NCBI GenBank assembly: GCA_963798795.1
Contig: CAWCUZ010000002.1
Location: 930,001 to 994,000, forward strand
Direction of reading: 5' to 3'
From: CAWCUZ01 sp963798795
GTDB lineage: Bacteria; Acidobacteriota; Vicinamibacteria; Vicinamibacterales; SCN-69-37
Length of the DNA stretch: 64,000 nt
Position numbers and translations under genes: made by a program. Below, piece by piece: positions 34,907 through 45,401 of the stretch; the first letter of the stretch is position 1, and every line of letters begins with the position of its first letter. The notes under the pieces were generated by a model that saw nothing but the letters and a program-made list of their open reading frames with translations, had not been told where the DNA came from and ran no database searches.

Positions 34907-36593
34907 ATGACGCGCACGACGCTTCCGGCGGAGCGAACGGCGGCATGGACGCTCGTTCTCCTGCTGCTGCTCGCCTGCCGGCTGCCGTCGCTCGTCGAAC
35001 CGGCCGGCGCCGACCAGAGCCTCTACAGCTACACCGCGCAACGCGTGCTGGCGGGCGGCGTGCCATATCGCGACGCCTGGGATCAGAAGCCGCCCGGGAT
35101 CTTCTTCGTCTACGCCACCATGTGGCGCGCCGGCGACGGCGAAGCGGTCGTGGCCGCGGCCGATCTCGTGGCGGCCGGCGTCGTGGCGTGGCTGCTCGTC
35201 CTGCTGGGACGCCGGACGTTCGGCGCAACGGCGGGATACCTGTCGGCGGCGGTCTTCCTGCTGCTGGGCGACCCGGCGCTCGAGCGCCTGAGCGGCGTGC
35301 GCATCCGGAGCCAGTGCGAGACGTTCATCGGCCTGGCGGTCACGGCAGCCATCCTGCTCGCGATCCTGTCGCGCAGCCGGTCGAAGAGAGGGGGCGCTCG
35401 CGCTCGCGGGCGCCTGGCTCGCCGTTGCCTTCTGGCTGAAATACAACGCCGCCGTGTACGCGCTGCCGCTCGCGGTGGTCGTGTTGTGGCCCGGATCCGC
35501 GGCGGACCGCTCGGCCCGGCCGGCAACGGACCGGCGCAGCCGCGGACGTCTCGCCATCGTCGCGCTCGGCTGGACGGCGCTCGGGTTCGGCATCGTGTCG
35601 GCGATGGTCATCGCGTACTTCGGCGCGGCGCACGCGTTGACGGACCTGTGGCTCGCCACGGTCACCTACAACCTGCAGTACTCAGGCGAGACGTACCCGG
35701 GGCCCGCGGCCGTCGTCCGCTACCTCGTCACGCTGCCGTTCTCGCGCGCGCACGTCTCGACTCCTGTGGTTCCTCGGCGGCGCCGGCGGCGTGTTGCTGC
35801 TCGTACGCCGCTGGCGCGACCGGGCTGCGTGGGTCGCGCTCGCGTGGATTGCGGCGGCATGCCTGTCGATTGCGGCCAACGGCGCCCGGGATCTGCCGCA
35901 GTACTTCGTGCAGGCGCAGCCCGCGCTGGCCTTCGCCGCCGGCGCCGGCCTGTGGTCGGCCCTCCGGCGCGACGCGCCCTGTGGCTGCGCGTGGCGGCCA
36001 TCGCCGTCGTGGTGGGGGGCCTGTGGCGCGTCGGCGACGAACCCGCGCCGTTCGCCGTGCCGCGGCTCGGCGGCCTGCCGCAGGTCGTCCGGAACATGCG
36101 GTTCGACCTCGGCGTACGCGCGCGGCCGGGTCGATCGGGCGGCGTACCTCGCGCGGTTCGGCGGACAGGAGGAAGACGCGAAGTATCGGGCGCTCGCCGT
36201 CGACGACATGGCGCGCTATGTCGTGGACCGGACGAGCCCTTCGGACCGGATTCTGGTGTTCGGGTTCTCGCCTGGCGTGTACGTGAAGAGCGGCCGGACG
36301 AGCGCGTCGCGTTTCTTCTGGAGCCGGCCGGTGATCATCGAGCTTCGAAGCCGGCCGGCCCGGATATGGCGTGCCGGGGCTGCTCGCCGACCTCGAGCGC
36401 ACGCCGCCCGGGCTCGTCGATTCTCCAGAAGCAGGACTGGGGACCGCCGGCGGCGAGCGGACAGGATACCGGCCCTGGCGTGCGCAATTCCGCCGAGTTC
36501 TTTCTCGACACGCCCGCGCTTCGCGACTGGCTCGACCGTGGCTACGCGCCGGCGGTCGAGACGCCGGAGTTCCTGGCGTGGCGGCGCCGGTGA
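34907..36593 (+). pseudogene. GT39/ArnT-like membrane glycosyltransferase, about six frameshifts
   Basis: Starts MTRTTLPAERTAAWTLVLLLLL. The GT-C periplasmic loop is GADQSLYSYTAQRVLAGGVPYRDAWDQKPPG, the Asp-containing form seen in ArnT-like proteins. Membrane segments continue in changed frames: AVAFWLKYNAAVYALPLAVVV, LVRRWRDRAAWVALAWIAAACLSI, VAAIAVVVGGLWRVG. The soluble end is DDMARYVVDRTSPSDRILVFGF and FLDTPALRDWLDRGYAP. Frame switches fall near 35387 (a G run), 35760, 35978, 36115, 36362 and 36420. Protein-level conservation across the breaks points to added-base errors, not decay. Confidence 0.72.
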
Positions 36594-36594
36594 C

Positions 36595-38362
36595 GTGACT
36601 CGACGTCGCTTCGTGCTCGCCGTGACGGTCATCCTGCTGGGCAGCGCGGCCCTTCGTCTCGCCTGGCTGCGCGCCGACCCGCCCACCGTCCAGAGCGTCG
36701 GCATCGTGTGGCACGACGAGGGCGCGTGGGTGCACAACGCGCGCAACGCGCGCTGTGGGGCGCGTGGCGCACCGACGAGTGGAATCCGATGTTCGTCACG
36801 CCGGTGTTCACCGCGCTCGAATACGCCTCGTTCGAGGCATTCGGCGTGGGCACCGTGGCAGGCGCGGCTGGTCCCCGTGGCGGCTCGGGCTCGCGGCGAT
36901 CGTGGCGCTCATGCGGGCCTGGCGGCCGTGGGCGACCGGCGCGCCGCGCTCATCGGCGGCCTGCTGCTCGCCACCAACTACGTCTTCGTCATGTGGAATC
37001 GCGCGGCGCTGATGGAGTCGACGATGACGGCGCTGCTCGTGGTCGGCGTGGGCCGCCTATGCGTGGCGGACCGGCGGCCGGCGTGGGGCTTCGTCGCCGG
37101 CGTGGCGGTCGGGCTCGCGTGGTTCACCAAGGCGTCGGCGGCCTTCCTCGCAGGCGCGCTCGTGCTCGACGCGATGGTCACGATCGCCGCCGCCAGGTTC
37201 GCGCCGCTGCGGGCGCGGCCCGGCTCGAGGCGCCGCCCGCGCGCGTGGCCGGCGCCTGGCTCGCGCTGGCCGGGATGGCCGCCAGCGCCGGGGTCGATGC
37301 GGCGGCGTTCGTGCTGCCGCACTGGACCGAGTACCGCTTCTACAACTGGCAGATGTCGGTGGTCCGCGCAAGCCCTCGTACACGGCTTCGCGATCTGATG
37401 GACCGGGCGTCGTGGCTGCCGATCGTCCAGGACTTCTTCACGCGGATGTGGCTGGTGGTCGCCGCCGCGGCCATCGCCGATCGTCGGCCTCGCCGCGCGC
37501 TGGCGCACCGCGCGGCCGGCCGAGCGGCTGCTCGTGCTCTGGGTCGCTCGTCGGCCTGCTCGAGCTGGTCGTCCACGACTCCGGCAACGAGCGCCGGTAC
37601 GTGATGTTCATTCCGGCGCTCGTCGCGCTGGCCGCGTGGGTGCTGGCGCGCCGCGATCCGGTGCTGCCATCGGACGTCCCGGCGCGCGGCATGTCGAGGC
37701 GGATCGCCGCGGTGCCCCTGCTGCTGGTGCTTGGCTACGTGGTGGCCGGCAGCGTGGTGCGCCTGGCGTTTGCCGCCGACGTGACCGCCGGCCGCCTCCA
37801 CGGCGCGGTCGTCACCTCCGCGCTGCTGGCCGCCGCGATCGCCGTCGGGGTGCTGGCGGGCTGGAGCCGCGTGACCTCCTGGCTCGCCCGCGCGAGCGTT
37901 CCGTCCGCGCTGACCGTGGCGCTCGTGGCCGCGGCCGTCGCCTGGAATCTGTTCGAGTTCGAGCGCTGGGCCGGGCGGCGGACCTATCTCAACTACCAGG
38001 CCTCGCTCGCGATCGGGCGGCCTGCTCCCGCCCGGGCACGCTCGTGCAGGGCAAGCTGGCCAACGGCCTGTCGCTCGAGAACCGGATCCGGCCGCTGTTC
38101 ATCGGCAACGGCTTCGGCAACTACGCGGACCGGCTCCAGCGCGACGACGTGCGCTATATACTGACCTACGATTTGCCGCGACATCGGCTACGAAAGCCAG
38201 CACGGCTCCGGACTGATCCAGGAGCATCCTCGACCGACTATCCCCAGCGCCGCGTGGTCGCGACGTTCGACGTGGACGAAACGCCCGGCCTCCGATCGCG
38301 CCGAGCTCGTCGACAAGTTCCGGCGGCCGGCCGCCGCATGCGCGAGATTAGCGACGACCTGA
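36595..38362 (+). pseudogene. Second GT39-like membrane glycosyltransferase, many frameshifts
   Basis: GTG start one base after the previous stop. The opening VTVILLGSAALRLAWLRADPP and the acidic loop WHDEGAWVHNARNA (continuing ALWGAWRTDEWNPMF in another frame) mark a GT-C protein. Further hydrophobic stretches: LIGGLLLATNYVFVMWNRAAL, AWGFVAGVAVGLAWFTKASAA, VMFIPALVALAAWVLARRD, AAVPLLLVLGYVVAGSVV. The C-terminal periplasmic part has LANGLSLENRIRPLFIGNGFG. At least eight frame changes lie between 36750 and 38200. The end is placed at the TGA at 38360, overlapping the methyltransferase start by about 25 bases. Confidence 0.68.
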
Positions 38363-39223
38363 TCAAGGCGCACGCGGACCGGCGCTTTCGATCGGAGTAC
38401 GACTACGCGCTGTTCGAGTACTACCGGAGCGCCAAGGTCATCGCGTTGCTGGACCGCGCCGGCGTCGCGATCGGCGGCCGCGTGCTCGACGCCGGCTGCG
38501 GCGGCGGCGGCATGCCGTTGTCGCTCGCCGAACACGCGACGCGAGGTGGTCGGGCATCGATCCGATCGACCGATTCGGCGACGCCGGCGTGCGGCTGGCA
38601 CGCGAGCGGGGCCTCGCCCACCTGCATTTCGTCCGTGCCGACGGCCTGGCGCTGCCGTTTGCCGACGGCGGCGTTCGATCTGGTGCTGTCGCACGCCGTG
38701 ATCGAGCACGTGGCCGACGCGACCGCGGTATCTGCGCGAGTGCCGCCGCGTGCTGCGCGCCGGATGGGCGCTGCTACCTGTCGACGGCGCCGTATCTGTC
38801 GTTTGCCGGCGCGCACCTGCCGCGCCTGCGCGTGCCGGTGCCGCTGCACCTGCTCGCTCGGCCGGCCGGTCGCGTTCCGGACGTTCCGCTTGCTGGCGCG
38901 GCGCGCGCCCTGGACGCTGCGGGAGCCCGCGCACGAGAACTCGTTCATCCGCGACGCGCGGCGCGGCATCGCCAAGGAGGACGACCTGCTCGAGAAAGTC
39001 CGGGTGCGGCGGTTGCGCACGCAGATTGCCGCCGCGGGGCTGCGCCTCGTGCGCGAGGAACTGCACGCCGACCGCGACGATTCGCCGGCTGCCGGCGCCG
39101 CTGGCGCGCTGGCTGCGCGACAGCCCGCTGACGCAGGACGTGCTCATCAGTAATATCGAATACGTTCTGGCGCCCACGCTCGACGGTGCGGCCCGGGGCC
39201 AGGAGCGTCCGGTTCATGGCTGA
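38338..39223 (+). pseudogene. SAM-dependent methyltransferase (Methyltransf_11 type), several frameshifts
   Basis: Starts MREISDDLIKAHADRRFRSEYDYALFEYYRS. Motif I is VLDAGCGGGGMPLSLAEHA; the chain then continues as VRLARERGLAHLHFVRADG in another frame, FDLVLSHAVIEHVADA in the first frame, and HENSFIRDARRGIAKEDDLLEKV. It ends SNIEYVLAPTLDG at 39223. At least five single-base switches are needed, near 38542, 38672, 38733, 38860 and 39085. The order of motifs is intact, so an active gene in the organism is plausible. It probably methylates a glycan or lipid in this locus. Confidence 0.7.
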
Positions 39224-40259
39224 CATCGATCGCTATCGCCCCGACGACCGCCGGCAGGTGGAAGCCCTGTACCGCCGCGTCTTCGGCCCCGACGCCGCGC
39301 TGGCCAGCCAGCTGCGCTGGGACTGGCAGTACCGGCTCAATCCGCACACGGCGCCGGGCCGGCCGCTGATCTGGCTGGCGAGGGAAAGCCAGGCCATCGT
39401 CGGGCAGTACGCCGCGATGCCGGTCCGGCTGTGGGTGGCGGGCAAGGAAGTGGACGCCGCGTGGGGCATGGACGTGATGGTGGCGCCCGAGCGGCAGCGG
39501 CAGGGCCTGGGCGAGTCCTCTTCCGGACGTGGGATCGGAACGTCGGGGCCGCGCTCGGCCTGGGGCTGTCGGACGCGTCGTACCGGCTGTTCCAGAAGCT
39601 GCGGTGGCCCGACGTGGGCCCCGTCCCCTGCCTGGTGAAGCCGCTCAGCCGGCGGGCGCTGCGGCGGCCCACCTGGCCGGTGTCGGTCAACCGGTTCGTC
39701 TCGTACATCACGCTGCCCTGGATTCGCCTGGTCGCGCGCACGCGTCCGCTGCAGGGCGAGATCGCAGATCGTCCGCAGCTTCGACGACAGCTTTACGGCG
39801 CTCTGGGACCGCGTCCGGCACCGCTTCGCATTCGCCGTCCGGCGCGACGCCGCGTACCTGAACTGGAAGTACACCCAGCCGCCGCACGTGCGCTACGCGA
39901 TTGCCGCGCTGCGGCGCGACGGGCAGGCCGCGGGGTACGCCGTGTACCGGCACGTGCAGGAGCCGCGCGGGCGCGTCACGCTGCTCGTCGACTTGCTGAC
40001 CGATCCCGAAGACGAGGCGGGCCTGCTGACGCTCCTGCGGTGGGTGGACCGCGAGGCCCGCGCCGCGGATTCCGACAAGATCCGCGCGTTCGCGATGCAC
40101 GAGGGCTTCCGCAGGCTCCTGCGCAAGTCGGGCTACTACACGGTGAGGTCCACCATGGAGTTCGTGGCGAAGGTCAACGCCGTGGAGGTGCCGCCGGATT
40201 TCTACAGGACGACCGACACGTGGCACGTCACGCTCGGCGACTCGGATCAGGACCGATGA
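39216..40259 (+). pseudogene. GNAT-fold acyltransferase-like protein, two frameshifts
   Basis: Begins MADIDRYRPDDRRQVEALYRRVFG, a GNAT start, with the acetyl-CoA loop MDVMVAPERQRQGLG. Frame changes near 39520 continue it as RVLFRTWDRNVGAALGLGLSDASYRLFQKLRW, and near 39770 as DRVRHRFAFAVRRDAAYLNWKYTQPP. The second half (RWVDREARAADSDKIRAFA, FRRLLRKSGYYTVRSTMEFV) looks like a second GNAT domain. Total about 347 aa. Such double-GNAT proteins occur in glycan loci where they acylate amino sugars; the local aminotransferase fits this. Confidence 0.7.
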
Positions 40260-41232
40260 ATGGCGCGACCCGCGCTGCTCGTCGGCATCGACACCGAGGG
40301 CGACAACCAGTGGGAGGCGGCGGCGCGGCGCCACCAGACGTTCGAGAACCTCTACGCTCTCGAACGGCTTCACGACATTCTTCGCAGTCGCGCGGCGTCC
40401 GGCCGACCTATGTCGTCACGCACCCCGTGGCGCGCGATCGCGCGATCGGCCGCCGTGCTCGCCGGCCTCCTCGCGCGGGGCGATTGCGAGATCGGCGCGC
40501 ACCATCACGCCTGGGAGACGCCGCCGTGCGCGCCGGAGGATATCGACCGTCACCCGTACGCCTTCACGCTGCCCCTCGATCAGTTCGACGCACAGCTCGC
40601 CTCGCTCACCGCGGCGATCTCCGGCGCCGTCGGCGCGCGGCCCGTCTCGTACCGGTCGGGCCGCTTCGGCTTCTCGGCCGCGCACGTGTCGTCGCTCGAG
40701 CGGCACGGCTATCCGATCGATTCCAGCGTGGCGCCGCTCTTCTACGAAGCGCACAAGGGCGGGCCCGATTTCGTCGGCGCGCCGCTCTCGCCCTACTTCC
40801 TCGCCTACGACGACGCGACGCAGCCGGGATCGAGCGAGGTGCTGGAACTGCCGATTTCGGCGGCGCTGAACCGACGGGTGCCCGCGTTCCTGGAGGCGCT
40901 GGTACGGCCGCGCGCCCAGTCCGTACATGACCCGGCGTGTGCTGCGCTGGCTGCGCATCGGCCACGTGCGCTGGCTGCGGCCGTCCTACAGTTCCGCCGA
41001 GGAGATGATCGCGCTGGCCGACGACCTGGCCGTCCGCGGAACGCCGATTCTGAACCTGCTCTTCCACTCCAGCGAGGCCATCGTCGGCGGCAGTCCGTAC
41101 AATCGGACGCCCGGGGAGCTCGACGCGTTCTTCGACCGCCTGGGTCGCGTGCTCGAGCACGCGATCCGGCGACTCGATGCCGAACCGCTCACGTTCAGGG
41201 AGTATCGCGCGCGGGCCCTGGACGACGCCTGA
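40260..41232 (+). pseudogene. Polysaccharide-deacetylase-like (NodB-fold) protein, frameshifted
   Basis: Starts MARPALLVGIDTEGDNQWEA, with the Asp-rich first strand of NodB-fold proteins (DTEGD). After a local frame excursion (about 40390-40440, where RGVRPTYVVTHPVARD lies in another frame) it resumes with CEIGAHHHAWETPP, the metal-binding His motif. RSGRFGFSAAHVSSLERHGYPIDSSV and the C-terminal LNLLFHSSEAIVGGSPYNRT follow, the last after another switch near 40917. About 322 aa when joined. It probably removes an acetyl group from the surface glycan or from a lipid-linked intermediate. Confidence 0.75.
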
Positions 41233-41238
41233 GCCATC

Positions 41239-42387
41239 ATGCGGATCTGCCACGTCTCGCCGCACCTGCCGCCCGACCAGGCCGCCAACGCGCTCCTGCC
41301 GGCCGAGCTGGGGCGCTGGTCTCGCACGCACGGGCACGACGTGCTGTTCGTCGCGCACGAACCGGCGCAGGGCGCCGCGGTGGACATCGCCACGCTGGCG
41401 GGGCCGGTCCGCTGGATTCCCCGGCGCAGCCGGACGTCGCGCGTGGGCCGGGTGCTCCGGGTCGGAGCCTGGCGGCTCGCGCGCCAGATCGACGAGACGC
41501 TCGACGAGGTCGCGCGCGACGCCGACCTGCTGCACCTGCACAGCAACGGCCTCATCGTGGAAGTGGCCGGCGCCTGGGCCCGCCGCCGCCGCGTGCCGTA
41601 CGTCCTGACGCTCTACGGCACCGAAATCTGGCACTTCCGCCACAAATGGCCGGTGGACCTGTTCGCACGGGCGTATCGCGGCGCCGCACACGTGACCTTC
41701 TACAGCCGCGGTCTGCTCGACCGCGCCCGAACCCTCGGCCTGAACCGGTCCAACCTGTCGGTCGTGTATCCGCCGGTCAACGAGGCCTTCCACGCACGCG
41801 ATGACGCGACCCGGCGCGAGTGGCGAGAGGCCTTCGGCATTCGCGAGTCGTCCGTCATTCTTAACGTCAAGCGCCTGCATCCCCTCGCGGCGCAGAGCGA
41901 TCTGGTGGACGCGTTCGCCCGCATGGTCCGCCGGCAGCCCGACGTGCACCTGGTGATCTGCGGGAGCGGCGCGCTGCGCGACGAGCTGGCCCGCCAGGTC
42001 GTGACGGCCGGCGTGGCCGGTCTCGTCACCCTCACCGGCCTGTTGCCGAACGACATCGTGGCGCGATGGAACGTCGTGGCCGACGCGTTCGCGCTGCCCT
42101 CGATTCTCGAGGCCATGCCGACGGTCGCGGTCGAAGCGCTCGCGTGCGAAACCCCCGTCGTCTCCGCGGACCATCCGGGGGGCGTCGAGCTGGAGGAGCT
42201 GTTCGGGCCGGACGTGGTGCTCGTCCCCAGGCGCGACGTGCGCGCACTGGCACGGGCCCTCGAGACGGCCGTCGGAGCCCGGCGCCGCACCCTCCCGGAG
42301 ACGGCCCGGATTATCGAGGAACGGTTCCGTCCCGAGGCGGTATTCGCGGCCTACGACCGGATCTACGAGCGGATTGTCGTATCCTGA
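41239..42387 (+). CDS. GT4-family glycosyltransferase
   Basis: Intact GT-B enzyme of 382 aa, starting six bases after the deacetylase. Start ICHVSPHLPPDQAANALLPAEL, acceptor-side LTLYGTEIWHFRHKW, donor-domain LNVKRLHPLAAQSDLVDAF and VICGSGALRDELAR, then LPSILEAMPTVAVEALACETPVVS with the E-x7-E motif. It closes the glycan region. Sugar specificity is not readable. Confidence 0.88.
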   Translation: MRICHVSPHLPPDQAANALLPAELGRWSRTHGHDVLFVAHEPAQGAAVDIATLAGPVRWIPRRSRTSRVGRVLRVGAWRLARQIDETLDEVARDADLLHLHSNGLIVEVAGAWARRRRVPYVLTLYGTEIWHFRHKWPVDLFARAYRGAAHVTFYSRGLLDRARTLGLNRSNLSVVYPPVNEAFHARDDATRREWREAFGIRESSVILNVKRLHPLAAQSDLVDAFARMVRRQPDVHLVICGSGALRDELARQVVTAGVAGLVTLTGLLPNDIVARWNVVADAFALPSILEAMPTVAVEALACETPVVSADHPGGVELEELFGPDVVLVPRRDVRALARALETAVGARRRTLPETARIIEERFRPEAVFAAYDRIYERIVVS

Positions 42388-42390
42388 GCC

Positions 42391-42846
42391 ATGCCTGCGC
42401 TGATGGATCAGGTGACTCACGACATCGCCGGCGCGATGCGCCAGAAGGATCGGCCGACGCTCTCGGCGCTGCGCATGCTCAAGGCGGCGCTGATGAACCG
42501 CGAAGTCGAGAAGGGCCGCGCCCTGGACGAGGCGGAGGCCCGGCAGGTCGTCCAGTCGCTCGTGAAACAACGGCGTGACGCCATTGAGCAGTTTCAGGCG
42601 GGAGGCCGGCAGGATCTGGTCGATCGCGAACAGGCGGAGATCGCCGTGCTTCGCGGCTACCTCCCGGCCGAAGCCGACGAGGCCGCGATCGGCGCCGCCA
42701 TTGATGCGGCCATTGCCGAAACAGGCGCCGCCGGGCCCAAAGACATGGGCAAAGTCATGAAGGCGACGATGACGCGGCTGGCCGGCGCGACCGTCGACGG
42801 GCGGGCGCTGAGCGAGGCCGTCAAAAAACGTCTCACGGCCGGCTGA
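42391..42846 (+). CDS. yqeY: GatB/YqeY-domain protein
   Basis: 151 aa, cytoplasmic. The sequence matches the YqeY family over its length: AMRQKDRPTLSALRMLKAALMNREVEKGRALDEAEARQVV, LVKQRRDAIEQFQAGGRQDLVDREQAEI, LRGYLPAEADEAAI and GPKDMGKVMKATMTRLAGATVDGRALSEAVKKRL. The fold is shared with the tRNA-binding tail of GatB. It may bind tRNA, but the role is not established. It starts three bases after the GT4 stop and is followed by a terminator. Confidence 0.92.
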   Translation: MPALMDQVTHDIAGAMRQKDRPTLSALRMLKAALMNREVEKGRALDEAEARQVVQSLVKQRRDAIEQFQAGGRQDLVDREQAEIAVLRGYLPAEADEAAIGAAIDAAIAETGAAGPKDMGKVMKATMTRLAGATVDGRALSEAVKKRLTAG

Positions 42847-42925
42847 CCGGTCCAAACTTTTCTTTCAGTCCCTCGTCTAAGACTAGTGAAAGGCACGCAA
42901 GAGCCTCTCATCCATCCTCCGGGCA

Positions 42926-42964
42926 GGGGCCTCAGCCTTCGGGTTGAGGCCCCTTCTTATTTTC
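42926..42964 (+). terminator. Rho-independent terminator after yqeY
   Basis: A 9-bp perfect stem GGGGCCTCA / TGAGGCCCC with a 10-base loop (GCCTTCGGGT), followed by TTCTTATTTTC. It would stop transcription from yqeY and separate it from murJ 56 bases downstream. The 80 bases before it (42847-42925) hold no coding frame and could be a long 3' leader or a small RNA, but nothing specific is recognised. Confidence 0.85.
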
Positions 42965-43019
42965 AGTACCGTCATGTCCGCGCGTGTCCGGCGACCGGCC
43001 GCGATGCGTACCCCATCCC

Positions 43020-44618
43020 ATGAGCCGTTCCAGGACTGACGCCGCCGGCCACCGCAAGCCGCTGGCGGCCGTCATGGTTGCCGCGGGCATGTTCCTGAGC
43101 CGCGTGTCCGGCTACGGACGCGTGGTGCTCTTCTCCCACATTTTTGGCGTCCACTCGGTCGCGGCCGATGCGTTCAGCCAGGGTCTGCGGATCCCGAACT
43201 TCCTGCAGAACCTGTTCGGCGAAGGCGTGCTGTCGGCGTCGCTGATTCCCGTGTACGCCGGGCTGCTCCAGCGCGAGCGGCAGCAGGACGCCGACCGGGT
43301 GGCGCGCGCGGTCCTCGGCCTGCTCGTGATGGTGACGGCGGTCATCGTGCTCGTCGGGATCACGTGGACGCCGGCACTGATTGCCGTGATCGCCCCCGGC
43401 TTCACCGGCGAGCGCCGGGACCTCACGATCGAGATTGTCCGGATTCTGTTCCCCGGGATCGCGCTGCTGGTGCTCTCGGCCTGGTGTCTGGCGATCCTGA
43501 ACAGCCATCACCGATTCTTCCTCGCCTACGTCGCGCCGGTGTTCTGGAACGCGGCCATGATCGTGACGCTCGTCGTCTACCGGGAGCGCGACCTGGCGTG
43601 GCTGGCGGTGGCGCTGGCCTGGGCGGCGGTGGTGGGCGGCGGCCTGCAACTCGCGGTCCAGGTGCCCAGCGTCTGGCGCATCATGGCGCCCGCCTGGTCG
43701 CGGACGCGACACCGGTTCGACGAGCACGTCCGCCGAGTGCTGGTCACGTCGGTGCCGGTCATCTTCAGCCGCGGCATCGTGCAGGTGAGCGCGTACATCG
43801 ACGCCCTCATTGCCACCTTTCTGCCGGCTGGCGCGCCCGCGGCCTTGATGTACGCGACGCAGCTCTACCAGTTGCCGGTCGGGCTGTTCGGCATGGCAGT
43901 GTCGTCGGCGGCGCTGCCGAGCCTGTCGGCCGCGGTGGCGGTGAACGTGCCGGACCTCCTGCGCGAGCGGCTGCTGAGCGGCCAGCGTGCGATTGCCGTG
44001 CTGGTCATTCCCTCGATGATTGCGTTCCTGGCCTTCGGCGACGTCATCATCGGGCTCCTGCTGCAGGGCGGCCAGTTCGCGGCCGCGGACACGGTCTATG
44101 TGTGGGCCGTCCTGGCCGGGTCGGCGGTGGGCCTGCTGGCCACGACGATCGGCCGGCTGTACTCGGCGGCCTTCTACGCGCTGGGCGACACGCGGACGCC
44201 GATGACCTTTGCGGTGGTCCGGGTCGTGCTGGTGACCGGGCTCGGCTACACGCTGGCCCTGGTCGCCCCACCCCTCGTCGGGATCGCCAGCCGGTGGGGC
44301 ACGGCGGGGTTGACCGCGTCGGCGGGTATCGCCGGATGGGTCGAGTTCCTCCTGCTCCGGCAGACGCTCCAGCGGCGCATCGGCGCGGTGGCGATTCCCG
44401 CGTCGTTTCTGGGGAAGACGTGGCTCGTGGCGGTGGCGACCGCTGCTCCGGCCATGGCGCTCCGCTGGCTGGTTCCCGCCGACTGGCTGATCGTGCGCGG
44501 CGTCGTCATTCTGGGCGCGTTCGGCGGTCTGTATCTGGCGGCCGGGCATCGGCTGGGCCTGCTCACGCTCGACGAAGTGCGCCGGATGATCGCGCGGCCG
44601 CGGCGCGCGCCGCGCTGA
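43020..44618 (+). CDS. murJ: Lipid II flippase MurJ
   Basis: MOP-family flippase of 532 aa with 14 predicted membrane segments, carrying lipid II across the inner membrane for peptidoglycan synthesis. Diagnostic stretches: AAGMFLSRVSGYGRVVLFSHIFG, DAFSQGLRIPNFLQNLFGEGVLSASLIPVY, LLQRERQQDADRVARAVLGLL, LMYATQLYQLPVGLFGMAVSSAALPSLS. I prefer the ATG at 43020 (SRSRTDAAG...) to the in-frame GTG at 42984. It is not in the division cluster; it stands alone after a terminator. Confidence 0.93.
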   Translation: MSRSRTDAAGHRKPLAAVMVAAGMFLSRVSGYGRVVLFSHIFGVHSVAADAFSQGLRIPNFLQNLFGEGVLSASLIPVYAGLLQRERQQDADRVARAVLGLLVMVTAVIVLVGITWTPALIAVIAPGFTGERRDLTIEIVRILFPGIALLVLSAWCLAILNSHHRFFLAYVAPVFWNAAMIVTLVVYRERDLAWLAVALAWAAVVGGGLQLAVQVPSVWRIMAPAWSRTRHRFDEHVRRVLVTSVPVIFSRGIVQVSAYIDALIATFLPAGAPAALMYATQLYQLPVGLFGMAVSSAALPSLSAAVAVNVPDLLRERLLSGQRAIAVLVIPSMIAFLAFGDVIIGLLLQGGQFAAADTVYVWAVLAGSAVGLLATTIGRLYSAAFYALGDTRTPMTFAVVRVVLVTGLGYTLALVAPPLVGIASRWGTAGLTASAGIAGWVEFLLLRQTLQRRIGAVAIPASFLGKTWLVAVATAAPAMALRWLVPADWLIVRGVVILGAFGGLYLAAGHRLGLLTLDEVRRMIARPRRAPR

Positions 44619-44661
44619 GGCGGCGGACCGCGTTCGTGCCGAGTCTGGTAGCATCCAGACG

Positions 44662-45396
44662 ATGAGGCGCTACCCGCCTTCGAACGTCGTCTACTCGTTC
44701 GGCCCCGGCGGACTGACGCCGGCGGTCAAGTTCATCATCTTCGCGAACATCGGCGTGTGGCTGGTCACGCTGATGTTCCCGGGCCCGATCGTCGACCTGC
44801 TCGGTCTGGCGCCCCAGGCCGTGCTCGAACAGGGCCGGGTGTGGCAGATCGCGACCTATCTGTTCGTGCATTCACCGACCTCGGTGATGCACATCCTGTT
44901 CAACATGCTCGCGGTCTGGATGTTCGGCGTGGACCTCGAGCGGCGCTGGGGCACGCAGGCCTTCACGCGGTACTACTTCATCACCGGGATCGGCGCGGGA
45001 CTGGTGACCATTCTGGTCTCATTCGTGCCGTTCGACACGACCCGCCAGCTCTACTACACGTCGACGATCGGCGCGTCCGGCGCGGTGTACGGCCTGCTCA
45101 TCGCGTGGGGCATCATTTTTCCGGAGCGGACGATCCTGTTCATGCTGATCGTCCCGATGCCTGCGCGGGTCTTCGTGTTCATCATGGGCGCGCTCGTGTT
45201 CGTGCAGGCCGTGCAGCCCGGCCGCAGCGCGGTCGCGAACTTCGCCCATCTGGGCGGCCTCGTCATCGGCTGGATCTATCTGAAGGGCCCGCGCAACCTG
45301 CGCGCGGAACTCAGCTACCACTGGGCCCGCTGGCGCATGGAACGCCTCCGCCGCAAGTTCAACGTGCACAAGGGCGGACGGGACAGACTGCACTGA
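44662..45396 (+). CDS. Rhomboid-family intramembrane serine protease
   Basis: 244 aa with six membrane helices. The catalytic Ser lies in TIGASGAVYGLL (GxSG) and the paired His in VANFAHLGGLVIGWIYLK. VHSPTSVMHILFNMLAVWMFG gives the His/Asn oxyanion region of helix two. A basic soluble tail (YHWARWRMERLRRKFNVHKGG) follows. It cuts membrane-embedded substrates. Its TGA ends five bases before the GTGCG repeat array. Confidence 0.9.
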   Translation: MRRYPPSNVVYSFGPGGLTPAVKFIIFANIGVWLVTLMFPGPIVDLLGLAPQAVLEQGRVWQIATYLFVHSPTSVMHILFNMLAVWMFGVDLERRWGTQAFTRYYFITGIGAGLVTILVSFVPFDTTRQLYYTSTIGASGAVYGLLIAWGIIFPERTILFMLIVPMPARVFVFIMGALVFVQAVQPGRSAVANFAHLGGLVIGWIYLKGPRNLRAELSYHWARWRMERLRRKFNVHKGGRDRLH

Positions 45397-45401
45397 CAGG
45401 G

